Source of the DNA: Dromiciops gliroides
Lineage: Eukaryota > Chordata > Mammalia > Microbiotheria > Microbiotheriidae
Direction of reading: 5' to 3'
Length of the DNA stretch: 64,000 bases
NCBI RefSeq assembly: GCF_019393635.1
Contig: NC_057867.1
Location: forward strand, 3,218,889-3,282,888
A model generated the notes under the pieces. It saw nothing but the letters and a program-made list of their open reading frames with translations. It was not told where the DNA came from and searched no databases. This document shows, piece after piece, positions 24,542-36,500 of the stretch (its first letter is position 1; every line of letters begins with the position of its first letter). The translations under genes and the position numbers were made by a program.

Positions 24542-24659
24542 GCCCACCCCACCTCCCTGCCCGCCTGCCCGAGGGTTACAGGCACCCGCTCGGCCGCGGC
24601 GGCCCGGGCCGGTCACTAGGCTAGTGCGGGGCTGCCCGGCTGGGGCCCTAGGACGGTCT

Positions 24660-25788
24660 CGGGGCGGCCAGGGATAGGGTACGACTGGGGGCTTTTCAAA
24701 TGTGTGGGAGCGTTAGGCTCCTGCAACAGCAGGTCACCGCTAGCACTTCAATGGAAATGCCCCCGGGCGGGGGAAGGGGGAGAGGGCCCTATGGATCCCA
24801 GAGAGGTGGGGCACTGGGGAGGGGAGCTTCCCGTTCAAGTTCAAACCCCGAGCCGAGCCAGCCTGCGGCTCCCCAGCACTGGGCACACTGTGCTCGGCAC
24901 AGCGAGTCCACGCTTCTTGACTTGACTCGATGGAGAGGGAGGGCGGAGGGGGGCGGGGCTCGGAGCTCTGCTCTTGGCCCCCTCTCCCTCTTGCCCTCAC
25001 GCCATATTTCTCGCTCGTTCGCTCTCTGGGTCTCCTAGGCCGGATGGCCTCCGGCCCGAGGGCCCTCCTCGTGGACCTCCCCGACCCAGCTTGGCCTTGG
25101 GGCTTATCATCTTTCTCCACTGAACAAAGGGGCACACCAAGTCCTTCTTTTCTCCTTTACCTAGCCTACTGCTGTCCACACCCACCTCCCATTCTCTCTG
25201 CTCCTGTAGCCATATGCGTGACCCCTTCACTCTCTCATAGTTAAGGGAGCAGTCAAGAGAATAACGATGAGACTTACCGACTGCTCCGTGCATTATCTCA
25301 TTTGAGCCCTTCTCTTCGGTGTCCCACCACAACCACCACTCAGAATGAAAGAAAACAAGGCTTGGAAGGGGCCTTAGGGGCCCTCTGTCCAAGGGTTCTT
25401 TCTTAACCTTTTTGGGGTCATGCCCCCAAATGTCCTTCATCTGTCCTTTGATGGGATTCCAAGAAAATACCCGAGATGACAAAGGAAGTCAAGTCTGTGG
25501 AAACAGTTATCATAATCTTTTAAAAGTCCTAGGTTAAGAACCCTGTAGTCCCACTTCTCACTTCACAGAAGAGGAAACTGAGGCCCACAAAAGGAAACTG
25601 ACTTGCTTAGCTAAAGTCACTCTTCCCATTCCACCACACTAATCACCCAAATGTCTAGGGCATGTTGAGGGGGCAAGGCAATCGTCGGGGTAGCTCCCGA
25701 AGGGAGCTAGCATGGTGTAATGGAGACAATGCCAGACTGATTGTAGTGGAGAATCTGAATGAGGCCCTGGCCCTCGGGCTAATGTGTA
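24660..25788. other. Intergenic DNA upstream of ZMYM3
   Basis: GC-rich shoulder of the CpG island to about 25100, then ordinary sequence. A hAT-like repeat copy (AGGGTTCTTTCTTAACC ... GGTTAAGAACCC) spans about 25390-25550, and a MIR-like patch (GAAACTGAGGCCCAC) about 25555-25620. No exon seen. Confidence 0.5.
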
Positions 25789-25938
25789 TTTTTTTTTTTT
25801 TAGTGAGGCAATTGGGGTTAAGTGACTTGCCCAGGGTCACACAGCTAGTAAGTATTAAGTGTCTGAGGCCGGATTTGAACTCAGGTACTCCTGACTCCAG
25901 GGCCGGTGCTCTTTCCACTGCGCCATCTAGCTGCCCCC
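25788..25938 (-). mobile_element. Marsupial tRNA-derived SINE
   Basis: Antisense copy: T-run, AGTGAGGCAATTGGGGTTAAG, GACTTGCCCAGGGTCACAC, ending CCATCTAGCTGCCCC. Close to the family consensus. Confidence 0.92.
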
Positions 25939-25959
25939 CATCTCTTTTTTTTTTTTAAT

Positions 25960-26420
25960 GTGTATTTTGCACCCCGAAGATTTGCAAAGTCCTTTACCTG
26001 CATCATCTCAGTTGACATCAAACAACTCTGTGGGGCAAGTGATTACTATTATCCTCACTTGACAGATGAAGAAATTGAAGCTGACAAAGGTGATCACTTC
26101 CATAGCAAGATTCGAACTTGTCTTCGATTACAAACACGGCACTCTACCACGCCACCTAGTGGCCTCTACCACTGCTTACTACTTAATTCACTGTCCTGGG
26201 GGCCTGCCTCAGTTTCTTCATTTGTCAAATAAGGAGGCTGAACTATGAGGAAGGCAGTGTTACAGTAGAAAAAAAAAAGTTGGCTTGGTAAAAATTCAAA
26301 CCCTGCCTCTCTGCCCTTGCTATCTGTGGCTGTGGGCAAGTTACTCAACTTTTCTGAGTGGGGTCTGTTTCCTCCCTCATCTGTAAAATCAGAGGTTCCT
26401 TTCAGTTCTAAATTCTGGGA
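25960..26420. repeat. MIR/MAR1-type SINE remnants, two orientations
   Basis: About 25960-26165 reads as an antisense CORE-SINE (AAAGTCCTTTACCTGCATCATCTCA, GACAGATGAAGAAATTGAAG, CTACCACGCCACCTAGTGG). About 26270-26420 reads as a sense MIR (GGCTGTGGGCAAGTTACTCAACTT, CATCTGTAAAATCAGAGG). Confidence 0.65.
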
Positions 26421-26779
26421 TCCTATACGCCTCTTAATTATTCAGCCACTCCTCCCTTCCAAGTCTGAAGCAAGCCTGGGTACACACAATGCTCCACCCT
26501 CAGGAGGCCAACGCTTTGGAGGGAATACAGTGCCCCACACTTGCGCTGGGTATATACCTTCTGCTATTCCTTCATTGTTCAAACGGTGACTATGGACGCA
26601 GCTGCTCTTGACGGAAACGTTGGGAGCCTGTGTAGAAGGGGGGGGGGGGGAAGGAGAGTTGAGAGATGCCACACCAGTAACTTTGAAGTAGAGGGAAGAC
26701 TCAGTCAAGCAAATAGGTCTCTTGAATGCATGCAAATACCAGAAAGCTGCTTCCTTGTAAATATTTTTTGTTGGTTGGT

Positions 26780-26928
26780 TTTTTTGTTTTGGAGCTGGGC
26801 AGTGAGGGTTAAGTGACTTGCCTAGGGTCACACACCTAGTGTTAAGTGTCTGATCTGGGATTTGAACTCAGGTCCTCCTGACTCCAGGGCCAGTGCTTTA
26901 TCCACTGCACCACCTAGCTGCCCCCTTG
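26780..26928 (-). mobile_element. Marsupial SINE, somewhat diverged
   Basis: Antisense SINE (GGGCAGTGAGGGTTAAGTG, TTTGAACTCAGGTCCTCC, CCACCTAGCTGCCCCC). The flanks CTTGTAAATATT (about 26753) and CTTGTAAATATTAAC (about 26924) form the target-site duplication. Confidence 0.9.
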
Positions 26929-26929
26929 T

Positions 26930-27905
26930 AAATATTAACAAGAACAATAATCAGCTGTTATCTCTTACTAGGAGTCAGGAAAATCAGTTACCTTGTAGCT
27001 CCCCTGCCTGGGCTTATGTTGTTAGTGATAGGCCTAAACCCCTATTTTGTAGGATTCTGGAAAAGGCAGAAAGGACCATAACCAACTGTAACCAGGGAAG
27101 ACAATGAAAGGTGTTTCTGAATTCAATAATATCCATAAACACCAAGAGAAGAATCTTGCAGGATCTTAACTCTGAGAAAGAAGCCCAACTCCACATCCCT
27201 GGCTGGCCCTCAGATCACAGGTGGATGCTCATGCATCATGCAACTCATAGGATGCTTATGGTGCTCTGGGATGTGCCTGATCATGGACCTTACTTAGAAA
27301 AATGCCTGGTTGGCTATTCTGAAGGTTCACTGGCTTCCAGAAACACCCCAATCTCGAGTCTGAGTGGTAAGGGTCACTTTACCTGCCTAATCTGGATTCT
27401 CTATAGCCTACTCACTGTTAAGCATGCTCTTTCACATCTAGCATGCGCTTCTGCTCATTTGGTAGAGGAATGATTTTGTCTTTTTTGGACTGGACAGTTG
27501 GCGGAGGAAAGGAGCTGTGCTTGTCAATCCTACCCCCTTTCCCTGGGATGTCCTTGAAATCACCAAGCCCTGGGACCATTACAATCTCAAACTTCACACC
27601 CCATCTGATCATTGCCTCTGCCCACTCTACTCTTTTTCCCCACCCCTAACAGTACTTCCTGCCTGATGGGATGGCCACAAAAATGTCCTCAGTCCTGACA
27701 GAGGAGTTCATCTTGGACAGGGTTGTCTAGGTTGGTGAATGAGTGAGGACAAATTCAGCTAGCTGGCCCCAGACCATATACCATGTTGCCACACTCTCAT
27801 TCCCACCCCCCACCCCCCAATCCCTTTCCACCTCTTACTTTGGGCTCAGTAATCAAATCAATACTACAACACACTCTTCCTGGAAAATGCCTGTCAACTG
27901 GGCCT
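26930..27905. other. Intergenic DNA, no gene seen
   Basis: AT/GC-balanced sequence without clear splice pairs or a long open frame. A stretch near 27380-27700 has diverged LINE-like character (CATCTGATCATTGCCTCTGCCC) but I cannot name it. Confidence 0.4.
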
Positions 27906-27906
27906 T

Positions 27907-28012
27907 ATGGAAGGGAGGAAGGAAGGAGAGAAGAGGGAAGAAGGAAGGAAGGAAGGAGGAAGGGAGGGAGGACGGAAGGTAGGAAGGAGGGAAAGAGGGA
28001 AGGAAACAAGCA
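27907..28012. repeat. (GGAA)n-type polypurine tract
   Basis: About 100 bp of GGAA/GGGA/GAGG units. GGAA repeats can bind ETS-family factors in other genomes; here it is simply an imperfect microsatellite. Confidence 0.9.
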
Positions 28013-28660
28013 TTTCTTAAGTCCTTGCTGTATCACAGGCACTGTCCAGGTACTTCACAAATCTCGTCTCATTGGATTCTCACAACAATCCTAGAAGGGA
28101 GGTGCTATTATTATTTCCATCTTATAGCTGAGGAAATTGAGGCAGATTTACCTCAAGTTAAGTGACTTTCCTAGGGTCACACAGCTAGTTAAGTGTCTGA
28201 AATGGGATTTGAACTCAGGTTTTCATTTCTCTAGGCCTGCACTCTATCCACTGCACCACCTAGCTGCTCTTATGGATCAACACTGGGACTCTCTGAACAT
28301 ACTCTTCCCTGACCACCACTCAATTATATGTTATCTCCCTCTATTAGTTTCTACAAGGCGGTGTAATGGATAGAGTTGGAAGACCTGAGTTCAAATCCAG
28401 ATTCAGATACTTCCTAGCTGAGCCACCCTTTGTACTTCACTTCTGTCTGCCTCAGTTTCCTCATCTGTAAAATAGAGATAATAAGAACACCTACTTTGCA
28501 GGGTTTTTGTGAGCTAGAAATGCTAGCTATAATGATTATTAGAATGGCAGCTCCCTGAAAACAGGCACTGTTCTCACTTTTTATTGCTTTGCAGAATGCC
28601 TGGCCCATAGGAAACACTGAATAAATAGGTGTTCATTCATGCAGTCATTCCTCACTCAGA
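28003..28660. repeat. CORE-SINE pair and L2 3' end
   Basis: About 28005-28270 is an antisense MAR1-type SINE (CATTTCTTAAGTCCTTGCTG, GGTCACACAGCTAGTTAAG, CCACTGCACCACCTAGCTGC). About 28355-28540 is a sense CORE-SINE (GTAATGGATAGAGTTGGAAG, CCTCATCTGTAAAATAGAG). About 28545-28640 is an L2/L3 tail (GAATGCCTGGCCCATAGGAAAC). Confidence 0.7.
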
Positions 28661-28924
28661 AGAGGTCACTGGATTTAAGTCATGTCTGACCAATAATCCT
28701 TCCTGCCATGCCTATGACAAGTGGTCCTGGCTTCTATTTAAAGAGAGGGAGGGAAGGGCCACCTTTGAGGGGGCTCACTCCAGTTTTGGACAGTTCTCCT
28801 TGGTAAGAAGCTTTTCTTTATATCAAGGCCAACTCTGCCTCTGTAATTTCTACCCAGAGTTCCATTCAACAAGCATTTATTAAATGCTTATGCTATGTAA
28901 GCCATACTGGGAAGACAAAGACAA

Positions 28925-29230
28925 AAGCAAACATTTCTCGATTCCTATATCCCCTAGTCCAATGCCCTCTCTTCCAGGATGCCTTCCCCAGCCCTTTGGG
29001 TAGCAATGTCCTTTCCCCTAGAAGGCCCCAAAGTGCACTTGGTTTTAAAATTCTCCAACGCCTTCGATTTGTAATCTTTGGTATGAGTTAACCACGTTCA
29101 TGACTTATCCCCCTATTTGTGTCAAGTCCGAGAGGGGAGGGACTTTGTCTCGTCTTGCTTAGCACCTGGCTTGGCACATAACACAGTGATATCCCTTGGA
29201 ATTGGGACTCTAATATCCCAGTACCCATAA
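28925..29230 (+). repeat. L2 LINE 3' fragment
   Basis: Wording of the L2 3' region: CCAGGATGCCTTCCCCAGCCC, GAGAGGGGAGGGACTTTGTC, TTAGCACCTGGCTTGGCAC. Old and truncated. Confidence 0.65.
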
Positions 29231-29394
29231 TATGCCTAGAGGACACTGAAATGGCCCTGAAGAAAACAAAACCGGGAAAAGCAGTTGGGCTCAATCACAC
29301 CTCCAGGAAGTGGGTGCTAGAGACTAAACAGTTTTGAGGGCAGCAAAGATCTGATTCTCATTGTAGATGAAGGAGGAGAATCTACCAAGTGGTC

Positions 29395-29632
29395 AAAAAA
29401 ATAATAGCTAATATTTACTATCCACCAGGCACTATGCTAAACACTTAACAAATATTATCTCATTTGATCCTAACAGCAACCCTGGGAGGGAGGTGTTATT
29501 ATTATTCACATTGAATAGATAAGAAAACTGAAACAGAGGTGAAGTGACTTGTCCAGGGTCACCCAGCTACTAATTGTCTGAGGCTAGATTTGAACTCAGG
29601 TCTTCCCTACTCCATCCAGCTGCCTCCTAAAA
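29395..29632 (-). repeat. MAR1/MIR-type SINE, antisense
   Basis: Near full-length antisense CORE-SINE: ATATTTACTATCCACCAGG, TATCTCATTTGATCCTAACAG, AGTGACTTGTCCAGGGTCAC, CCATCCAGCTGCC. Confidence 0.75.
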
Positions 29633-29639
29633 TCTCAGC

Positions 29640-30000
29640 CAAGAGAACCTCAATAACTAATGACCCATATAACTACTTTGCCATCCAAGGAAAATCATGT
29701 GAATAACCTACATATGTAGGCATGAAGGCCATTCATGATGAGGCTATTAGAGAGGAACAGGCAGACTTTGGGGGAGTGATCGTTCACAGAAGGCAGTATC
29801 TTTTCTCTTCATTCAAATGACCAAAACAAAACAAACAACGGAACTGAGATCCCACTGTACTTTTTCTTTGTTGACCATAAAAAAGTACTTGACTTGGCAG
29901 GAAGCAAAACACCCCCCCCCAAAAAAAAAAGAAAGAGTATTTTCCAAAAAGTTGTTTACCATCCAGGAAGATGGAACAACACAGATACCATTTTCAAAAA
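29640..30000 (+). repeat. RTE-like LINE reverse-transcriptase remnant
   Basis: Conceptual reading shows pieces of a non-LTR reverse transcriptase: EEQADFGG near 29750 (compare EEQAGFR) and LYFFFVDHKKVLD near 29855 (compare LYxxFIDxKKAFD). Frames are broken by stops, so it is a dead fragment. RTE versus CR1 cannot be settled by eye. Confidence 0.5.
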
Positions 30001-30235
30001 TCTGCTGATCAAAGAAGGCAAAAACCTGGGAAATGAATACTTTAAGTGAAATAAGCGCTTACTGTTTGTTGAATGAATTATGTAACTGATAACAGTGGTG
30101 CCCACCGGGAAAATCTAAACTTTCGAGGCTCCAGCCACCATTATCCAGGAGAAAAGCATCACAGAACCCAGATGTAGAGATGTGGTCTAGTTTCTCAAAT
30201 TCAGAGTAAGCAGTTTTGATTAAAAAAAAAAAAGT

Positions 30236-30541
30236 AGGGGGCAGCTAGGTGGCACAGTGGATAAAGCACCGGCCCTGGAGTCAGGAATGCCTGAGTTCAA
30301 ATCCGGCCTCTGACACTTAACACTTACTAGCTGTGTGACCCTGGGCAAGTCACTTAACCCCAATTGCCTCACTAAAAAAAAAAAAAAAAAAAAAAAAGTA
30401 GTGGATAAAGTGGAGTAGTGGATAAAGTACCAGCCCTGGATTCAGGAGGACCTGAGTTCAAATTCAGCCTCAGACACTTGATACTGCCTGTGTGACCCTA
30501 AGAAAGTCACTTAACCCTTATTGCCCCACCAAAAAAAAAAA
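30236..30541 (+). mobile_element. Two SINEs in tandem, same orientation
   Basis: The first copy (about 30236-30396) is consensus-like with a long A tail. The second (about 30403-30541) follows immediately, lacks the usual first bases and has lost part of the middle (CTTACTAGC is missing before TGTGTGACC). Insertion into the first A tail, or the reverse, is likely. Confidence 0.85.
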
Positions 30542-30699
30542 AGTCTGCTCTAGAGACTTTTATTGTTATATTTAAGATATCACTTCTGTTTCAGATAAGC
30601 TAGAATGATTTTTGTTCTGGCAAATCTGAAAAAAAAAATGACAGGTTTTTGATCGGGAAGGTGATGCCTGCGTAATATTCCTTAGAAACAATCAGGCCT

Positions 30700-30945
30700 G
30701 GACTTTTCTGGTGGTCAGGTGGTGAAATAGACGGAGTGCTGGGCCTGAGTACCAATTCGTCATCAGATACCTACTAGCTGTGTGATCCTGGAGAAATCTC
30801 TTAACCTCTGTTTGCCTCAGTTTCCTCAACAGCATCTACCTCAAAGTGTTGTTGTAAGTATCAAACAAGATGTTTGTAAAAACTGCTTAGCCCAGTGTCT
30901 GAAACATAATATGTGCTATATAAAGGCTTATTTATTCCCCTTCTT
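30700..30945 (+). repeat. CORE-SINE (MAR1/MIR type)
   Basis: Sense copy with GTGCTGGGCCTGAGTACC, CTAGCTGTGTGATCCTGG, TTTGCCTCAGTTTCCTC and an L2-like tail near 30900 (CCAGTGTCTGAAACATAATATG). Confidence 0.7.
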
Positions 30946-31539
30946 CCCTGCCCCTCTCCCCCACTTTTCTGGAGAGGAGTGCAAAACACAAAGAATGGAG
31001 AAAAGAATGACAAAATTGGGCTGAAGTGATACAGTTTGAATAGTCTCACTTGTCCCAGAAGATTCCAGCCCAGATCAGCAGCTGCCCCCTGCTGCATGAG
31101 AGGTGAATGCACCTTGAAGAGAAAGCTTAGAACAAGAGACTCCCCCCTTGGTGTGCTTCACTCTTATTTACCTTTGTCCCCATCCCAGGCCTAGAGCAAA
31201 GGCATGTATCACTGAACAGTAAAAATTAGACACCAAATAGGTAAGAATTAGGAGAAATTGTATGTGAAGCACTTGTAAACCTTAATCACTGCTTATTACA
31301 ATTCTCTACCAGTTCCACTTGGGCGTATATCCAGCCAGTCAGCTCTAATCTAAACCCGTTTTGGGAGCCCAGTACCAGCAGAGTAACCCAGAAGATGTCA
31401 TCATATGGATTGTGCTTTTAGATAATCATGGAAACAGTGTTATCACTTGGGATTCCCTGAAGCCAGAGATCCAATTAGAGTACTCGATTAGGCTTTTGTA
31501 CAGCTATAAACCCCAGAAGCCTCTGCATGACCCGGGGAA

Positions 31540-31920
31540 GGGAAACAAGTATTTACTATGTGCAAAGTACATTACAAATACTATCTCATTTGATCCTCAC
31601 AACAAACCCTGGGTGCTATTCTTTTTTGTTGTTGTTGTTTGCAGGGCAATGAGGGTTAAGTGACTTGCCCAGGGTCACACAACCAGTAAGTGTCAAGTGT
31701 CTGAGACCAGATTTGAACTCAGGTCCTCCTGAATCCAGGGCCAGTGCTTTATCCACTGGGCCACCTAGCTGCCATTCTTATCGACATTTTACAGATGAGG
31801 AAACTGAGGTAGAAAGTAGTGAAATGGCTCACCCAGGGTCACCTTGTTAGGAAGTATCTGAGGCTGAATTTGAACTCAGGGCTTTCTGAGCTCAGGCTGG
31901 CTTCTATCCCAAGCTGCCTC
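31540..31920 (-). mobile_element. Young SINE nested inside an older CORE-SINE
   Basis: The older antisense element runs 31540-31620 and resumes at about 31774-31920 (ATCTCATTTGATCCTCAC before, CATTTTACAGATGAGG after). Between them lies a consensus-like antisense SINE (about 31624-31773) flanked by ATTCTT at 31618-31623 and 31774-31779. The relative age is thus visible directly. Confidence 0.88.
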
Positions 31921-32470
31921 TGAAATAATGATCCTGATCAGGCCTCTGCAAACACATTACTGGGAGCTGATGGAGAGCCTGAAGTCACGTCAGCACGTCC
32001 CTATGGTACCTTCTGGGTTCCCATGTGAATGACACAAACGAGAACTTGACTAAGGCTCCGTGGCTAGGCTGAAATGGTATAGCCTGAAACTAAGCTCAAC
32101 ATTAGATTCCCTGAGCTCCAAGGGACCCATCTGGGATCATCATCAGTCTGAGGCTAAGCTCAGGACGCCCAGGGGTGATCAGCAGGGCTGAGGCCTCCTT
32201 CTGCAGAAGGGCATGGAGGGAGGCCCACCAGACACTGATAGGGACGGGAGGCCAGCAGCTCCTCACTGCCAGGGATGGGGCTCCTTCCCAGCCCAGCTCA
32301 CGAGTGCCCTGATGGCCGTGAGCCCCCATCGGGCCAAGCCAACCCGGCCCAGTCCCGAGGCCAGCAGCTGGGCCTCGAGCTCCCGGACTGGGCTACACTA
32401 CCCTTTTCTAGCTTCCACCGCCACATTTGAAGCCCGCTTTGTCTTCGTTGGGGAGTGAGAAGCCTTAGGT
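31920..32470. other. Intergenic DNA before the NONO CpG island
   Basis: Unique-looking sequence, GC rising from about 32100. Open frames here have no recognisable product. Confidence 0.45.
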
Positions 32471-33560
32471 GCACTTGGGGGCTCTAGAAGGAGGTGTGAA
32501 AATGCTGCGCCGCAGCTCGAGGCCCAAGTGAAAGCGACCTCCAGAGAGCGCAATGTCCACCCCCAGAGCGCCAACCGTTACGGGAGCCGGGGCGCAGGCG
32601 CAGTGCGCCAGTGGCGGGAAGGTCCGAGCCCTCACGCGCCTCGCTGTGCGCAGGCGCAATGAGCCCCGCAGGCCTGCTCTTTGTCCCCCGTGCGCTGCTC
32701 AGGCGAACTTGCTGAGCGGCGAGGTCTGTGGGCGGTGCCCAGGCCCCGAAAAGCCAATTGCAGGGAGGCTCTGGCCGAAGCGCGGCTCCTCCCCTAGCAC
32801 GATACCGGATTGGCAGAGAGGCCAGCCAGTAAAAGTCCCGGCTCTCAAAGCCCAGGGCGGTGCCGAACTAGGTTGAGTGGTTTCCGGCGGCCGCGCGCTC
32901 TTTTCTGGAGGCGCTAGAGGCGGCGGAGCGGTGCCGCTACTCGGGGGAGACACGGCTTTGCCTCAGGTGAGTCGTGGTTGGAGCGGGCCCCGGTGAGGTG
33001 GAACGCGGAGCCCCTGGTGGGGCAGAGTGAGGCGTGAGCTGGGGCGGGGCGGAGTTAGGTTGGGCGGCGGCGCGGCACGAGACGGTGAGGCGGCTCGGTG
33101 GTGAGGCTGGGGCGGGCGGGCGGGAGAGGAGCAGCGGGGGGCAGGAGAGGGGCGGGCGCGGCGGCGGCGGCGGCGGCGGCCACCACCACCCGCCTGCCCG
33201 CCTGCCCGAGCCTCGGTCTGGCCTCGGTGCGCTCCTCCCCCTCCCCCACCCCCGTGCTCCTCTTCTCCCTCCCCTGACCCGCGGCCGCCCTCGTACCGAG
33301 TGTGCGGCGCGCTCGCGCTCGTGGGCAGCCGGGGCCCGCGCGGAGGGTACCCGCTCGGAGCTGGACGAGCCCAGCCAGGCCAGGGCTGCTCGGGGCGGCG
33401 CCTCCTGCGCCCCTCGGCCTTTCTCCTTTGTGCTCCGCGGGAGCGGGGGCGCTGTGGGGGTTGGGAGAGGCCGAGGCCCGCGCGGGAGCCCACCCGGGGC
33501 ACCGTAGGGAGGCGCTGGGGGCCCTGCCACGTTTTGTCCAGCGGATCCCGCGTTTCTTCT
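32470..33560 (+). promoter_or_regulatory. NONO: NONO CpG-island promoter and noncoding exon 1
   Basis: Dense CpG. Two NRF1-like palindromic motifs (around 32592-32608 and 32647-32658), a CCAAT box (32754-32758), an inverted CCAAT (32809-32813) and an ETS-like TTTCCGG (32881-32887) precede a putative noncoding exon that ends at 32966 with donor CTCAG|GTGAGT. The TSS is probably near 32870-32900; inferred from motif spacing. A (CGG)7-like run lies at about 33159-33180 in intron 1. Confidence 0.75.
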
Positions 33561-36500
33561 TCGTGGCTGGGCAGGACCGGGCCCGGACCCTTCCGGGATG
33601 TTTACACCAATCCATTCGGCCCTTTCTGCGCCCCAAGTGACTCAATGGGCCCCCCCCACCCCCATCCCCTGGGCTTACTGAACGCATTTCACAAACGGAT
33701 CTTAACTGTTTAAATCACTGCCAGCTGCCTCCTTCATCACTAACATTTTCAACAGTTTTCTCCAGAAAAGTCTTGCCACGGTGCTGGAAAAGTTCTCTCC
33801 AATGTGAAATTGTTTTTTGGGATTGATCACTAGGTGAGCCTTTGGCTGTAAGTCTCCAGGCTTACATTTTGGGGTGCTTTGTGGCCATTGACACTTGAGT
33901 ACTCTGAAAAGATTGAAAGACCTGGGTTCAGATGTCACCTCTCACTTAGCCTTACTTTCCATGTCTGGAAAACGGGGACAATAATACCTTAGGTATTTTT
34001 CAAGGTTGGGGGGGGGGCATAGGATCAAATTTATAGAATGTTAGTCACATTTGCAATCTATAAAGCACTTTCCTAAAAGCGCTACTTACATAGCTCTTAT
34101 TGCTGGCTGAGGGATTGAGAACCTCAAAATACCTTGCACTGTATTTTAAAGGCTTCGAGGGATGTAGTTCTGGAAGTGGGGAAAGGGGGGGGAATGGCTA
34201 TTTAATTTGTATGAAAATGCAGACTCTCAGAAGGAGGGGAATGGTTTGAAGTTTTCCTGGCAGAAGAAGTTGGCATCCCATAGTGGCCAGAATTTAGTAT
34301 GCAGCTGGTAGGATTCTAGATGGGGAGGTGGACAGTACCTTTATTTTACAGATCCCAAAACGGAAGCCCAGAGAATGTAAATTAGATTGTCTGGGATTCA
34401 TTGGTGTCCTGGTGCCATAATAGTCACCTGTTTGAAGAATCGTTTATACTCTTGGGATTTTGTTGTTCTCTAAAATAGCTGCTTGTTTCAGTGCAGATTG
34501 TTCCATCGCAGGAATCTGGGAGTAAAGGTGGGAGGCAGGCAGGAAGCAAGGTTATTTCTACTTCCTTGTTTCCTTTCCTTAAGCCCACAGACCCCTTAAA
34601 CCTATAGTTCTCCACCCACCCCATCCCCCACTGGAGAGGGATTCTAGATAGTCACTACACACACACACACACACACACATCATCTAAGGGTTGTGTACCT
34701 TTGGTGAAACGGTGGGGAGGGGTCAACCCGAGAAATAAATACATGATCATCAGGTTCAGTTTGGCCAGGCTCCATCCATCTAATGATACCTATATCCTAC
34801 CCTTGGAGGAAGACTTTTGAAATTCTGGCTCTTTCTTAGCCAGTCTTATTCCTCATTGGTATATGAAACACTCAAAGGCATTTGCTTGTGATGGTTGTCT
34901 TGAAATGGCTTCCTTTAAATTGAATGTTGAGTACAATTGCTGTGTGAAGGCCTTGAGCCTTAAATCTTGAATGGAAGTCAATGGGGTTGCCTTTAACATG
35001 CAAATGTGTATTGTGGATTTCTGAATGGGGATATTGTCCAGGAGGATCTGGGATGTTATACTCGGACTAGTGACACAGGCCTCTTGGAAGGGCTTGTGTC
35101 CTAGACCAGAGAGGTAAGGAAAAAACCAGGGTCCTGGGGGATGGTGCCAGCTGAGTTGCTGAGGGAGATAACCAAGCAAGCGATTTAAATTATGCACCAG
35201 TATATGCTCGTGGTCTAAATAGAAGGATCTGATCCTTTCAGTAGAAATTTAGTAGGCTGGCCCAAAAAGTCTAGTCCTAAGGGTCAGGGCTCAAAAGCGG
35301 GGCCTGTGGCTTTAAGTGTGACAGAGACCACCTGGACCCAATCGGTGTTTAAGCCTGTGCCAAGAACAACACTTGAGTTATGGCCAAGTCTGCTGCTGTT
35401 GTATCTCCTGTATTATGGGTCTTTGCCCTTGAGCTGTGTGTGGGAGGGTGGGGGGAGGTGGTATCACAAAGGGGCATTAAGGGAAGAGGTTGGGGCCTAG
35501 AGATAGGACCTCTGGAAAATGTTCCCTTTTCCCTAAGTGGTGGCATCGGTTAACTCCAGATATACCAGCCACAGGTAAAGCTTCCTCTGCCTTGTGTATT
35601 ATTACTAGAGTGTGTAAGAAGGCGGTAGCCTGGCTAGTCTGAATCTTGTATATCTTAATTTGAGGGAATGTTCTGCAAAATCGGAACTGAGCTGGTGCTG
35701 GACTTGCTGTAGAATGAAAGTCAGCGAGCTCAAAGTTCCTGGTTTGGTGTTTAAGGATTTCCAGTACAGTTTTTGTAATGCCTAGGACAGCTAGTACTTC
35801 AGCAAAGAAATGGAAATTCGAATTAGACCCTGTTCTTTGGAGGTATTAGGGTTTTAGGTGGCCATTCACACACGGGAAACTCGCTCCATCTTCCGACTCC
35901 AGGTGTCTTAACTGGTTGTCCCCCATGCCTGGAGTTCTTTCCCTCCTCATCTACTTCCTGGCCTCTTGGGCTTCCTTCAGAGTCCCGCTGTCTGCAAGAA
36001 GCCTTTCCCAGCCTCCTTAATCTTAGTGCTTTCCCTCTGAGACTGCCCCCAAGTTATCTTGTCTGTGGCTTGTTTGTATAGTCATTGCCTTGTCTTCCCC
36101 ATTTGACTGGAAGCTCCTGGATAGCAGGATCTGTTGGCTTGCTTACCAAATGTGAGCTGACTGGCATCTCGTGGACAGTCAGTCCATTTAACTGCTCTTG
36201 AATGAGGAGATGGTCCTAGGATTCATTGTGTGTTTTTGACCTCAACTTCTACTCTGAAGATCAGGTAAGAGAATGCAGAGTGCTTTGCAAACCTCAAAGC
36301 CCTCTATAACTCAACTAGTATTCGAGTCAAAAGTTGGTGGTTTTGTTTGTTTGTTTTTTTAAATGGCACCTCATCACTCCTAAAGTAACTTTTTGGCAGA
36401 GTTGGCTTGGACTCTACCAATACTGTTAAGTCTAAGGTTGGCCTAGGGAGGGCAGTGGTCTCTGAAATTATAAAGAAAAACTTTCAGCATGACAGAAGTC

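Larger units (their letters stand above)
23250..24660. promoter_or_regulatory. CpG island at the ZMYM3 5' end
   Basis: Very GC-rich DNA with dense CpG, especially 23800-24350, and long C runs at 23516-23700. It contains a (GCCC)n tract (about 24147-24172). Long open frames here code for Pro/Gly/Arg-rich nonsense and arise from composition. Confidence 0.85.

Noticed and set aside
23300-24620. Long open frames on both strands in the ZMYM3 CpG island (Pro/Gly/Arg-rich)
   Set aside because: They follow from extreme GC content and few stop codons; no domain, and they overlap promoter and noncoding exon 1.
32937-33690. Open frames of about 110-210 codons on both strands around NONO exon 1
   Set aside because: Compositional artefacts of the CpG island; low-complexity Arg/Pro/Gly sequence.
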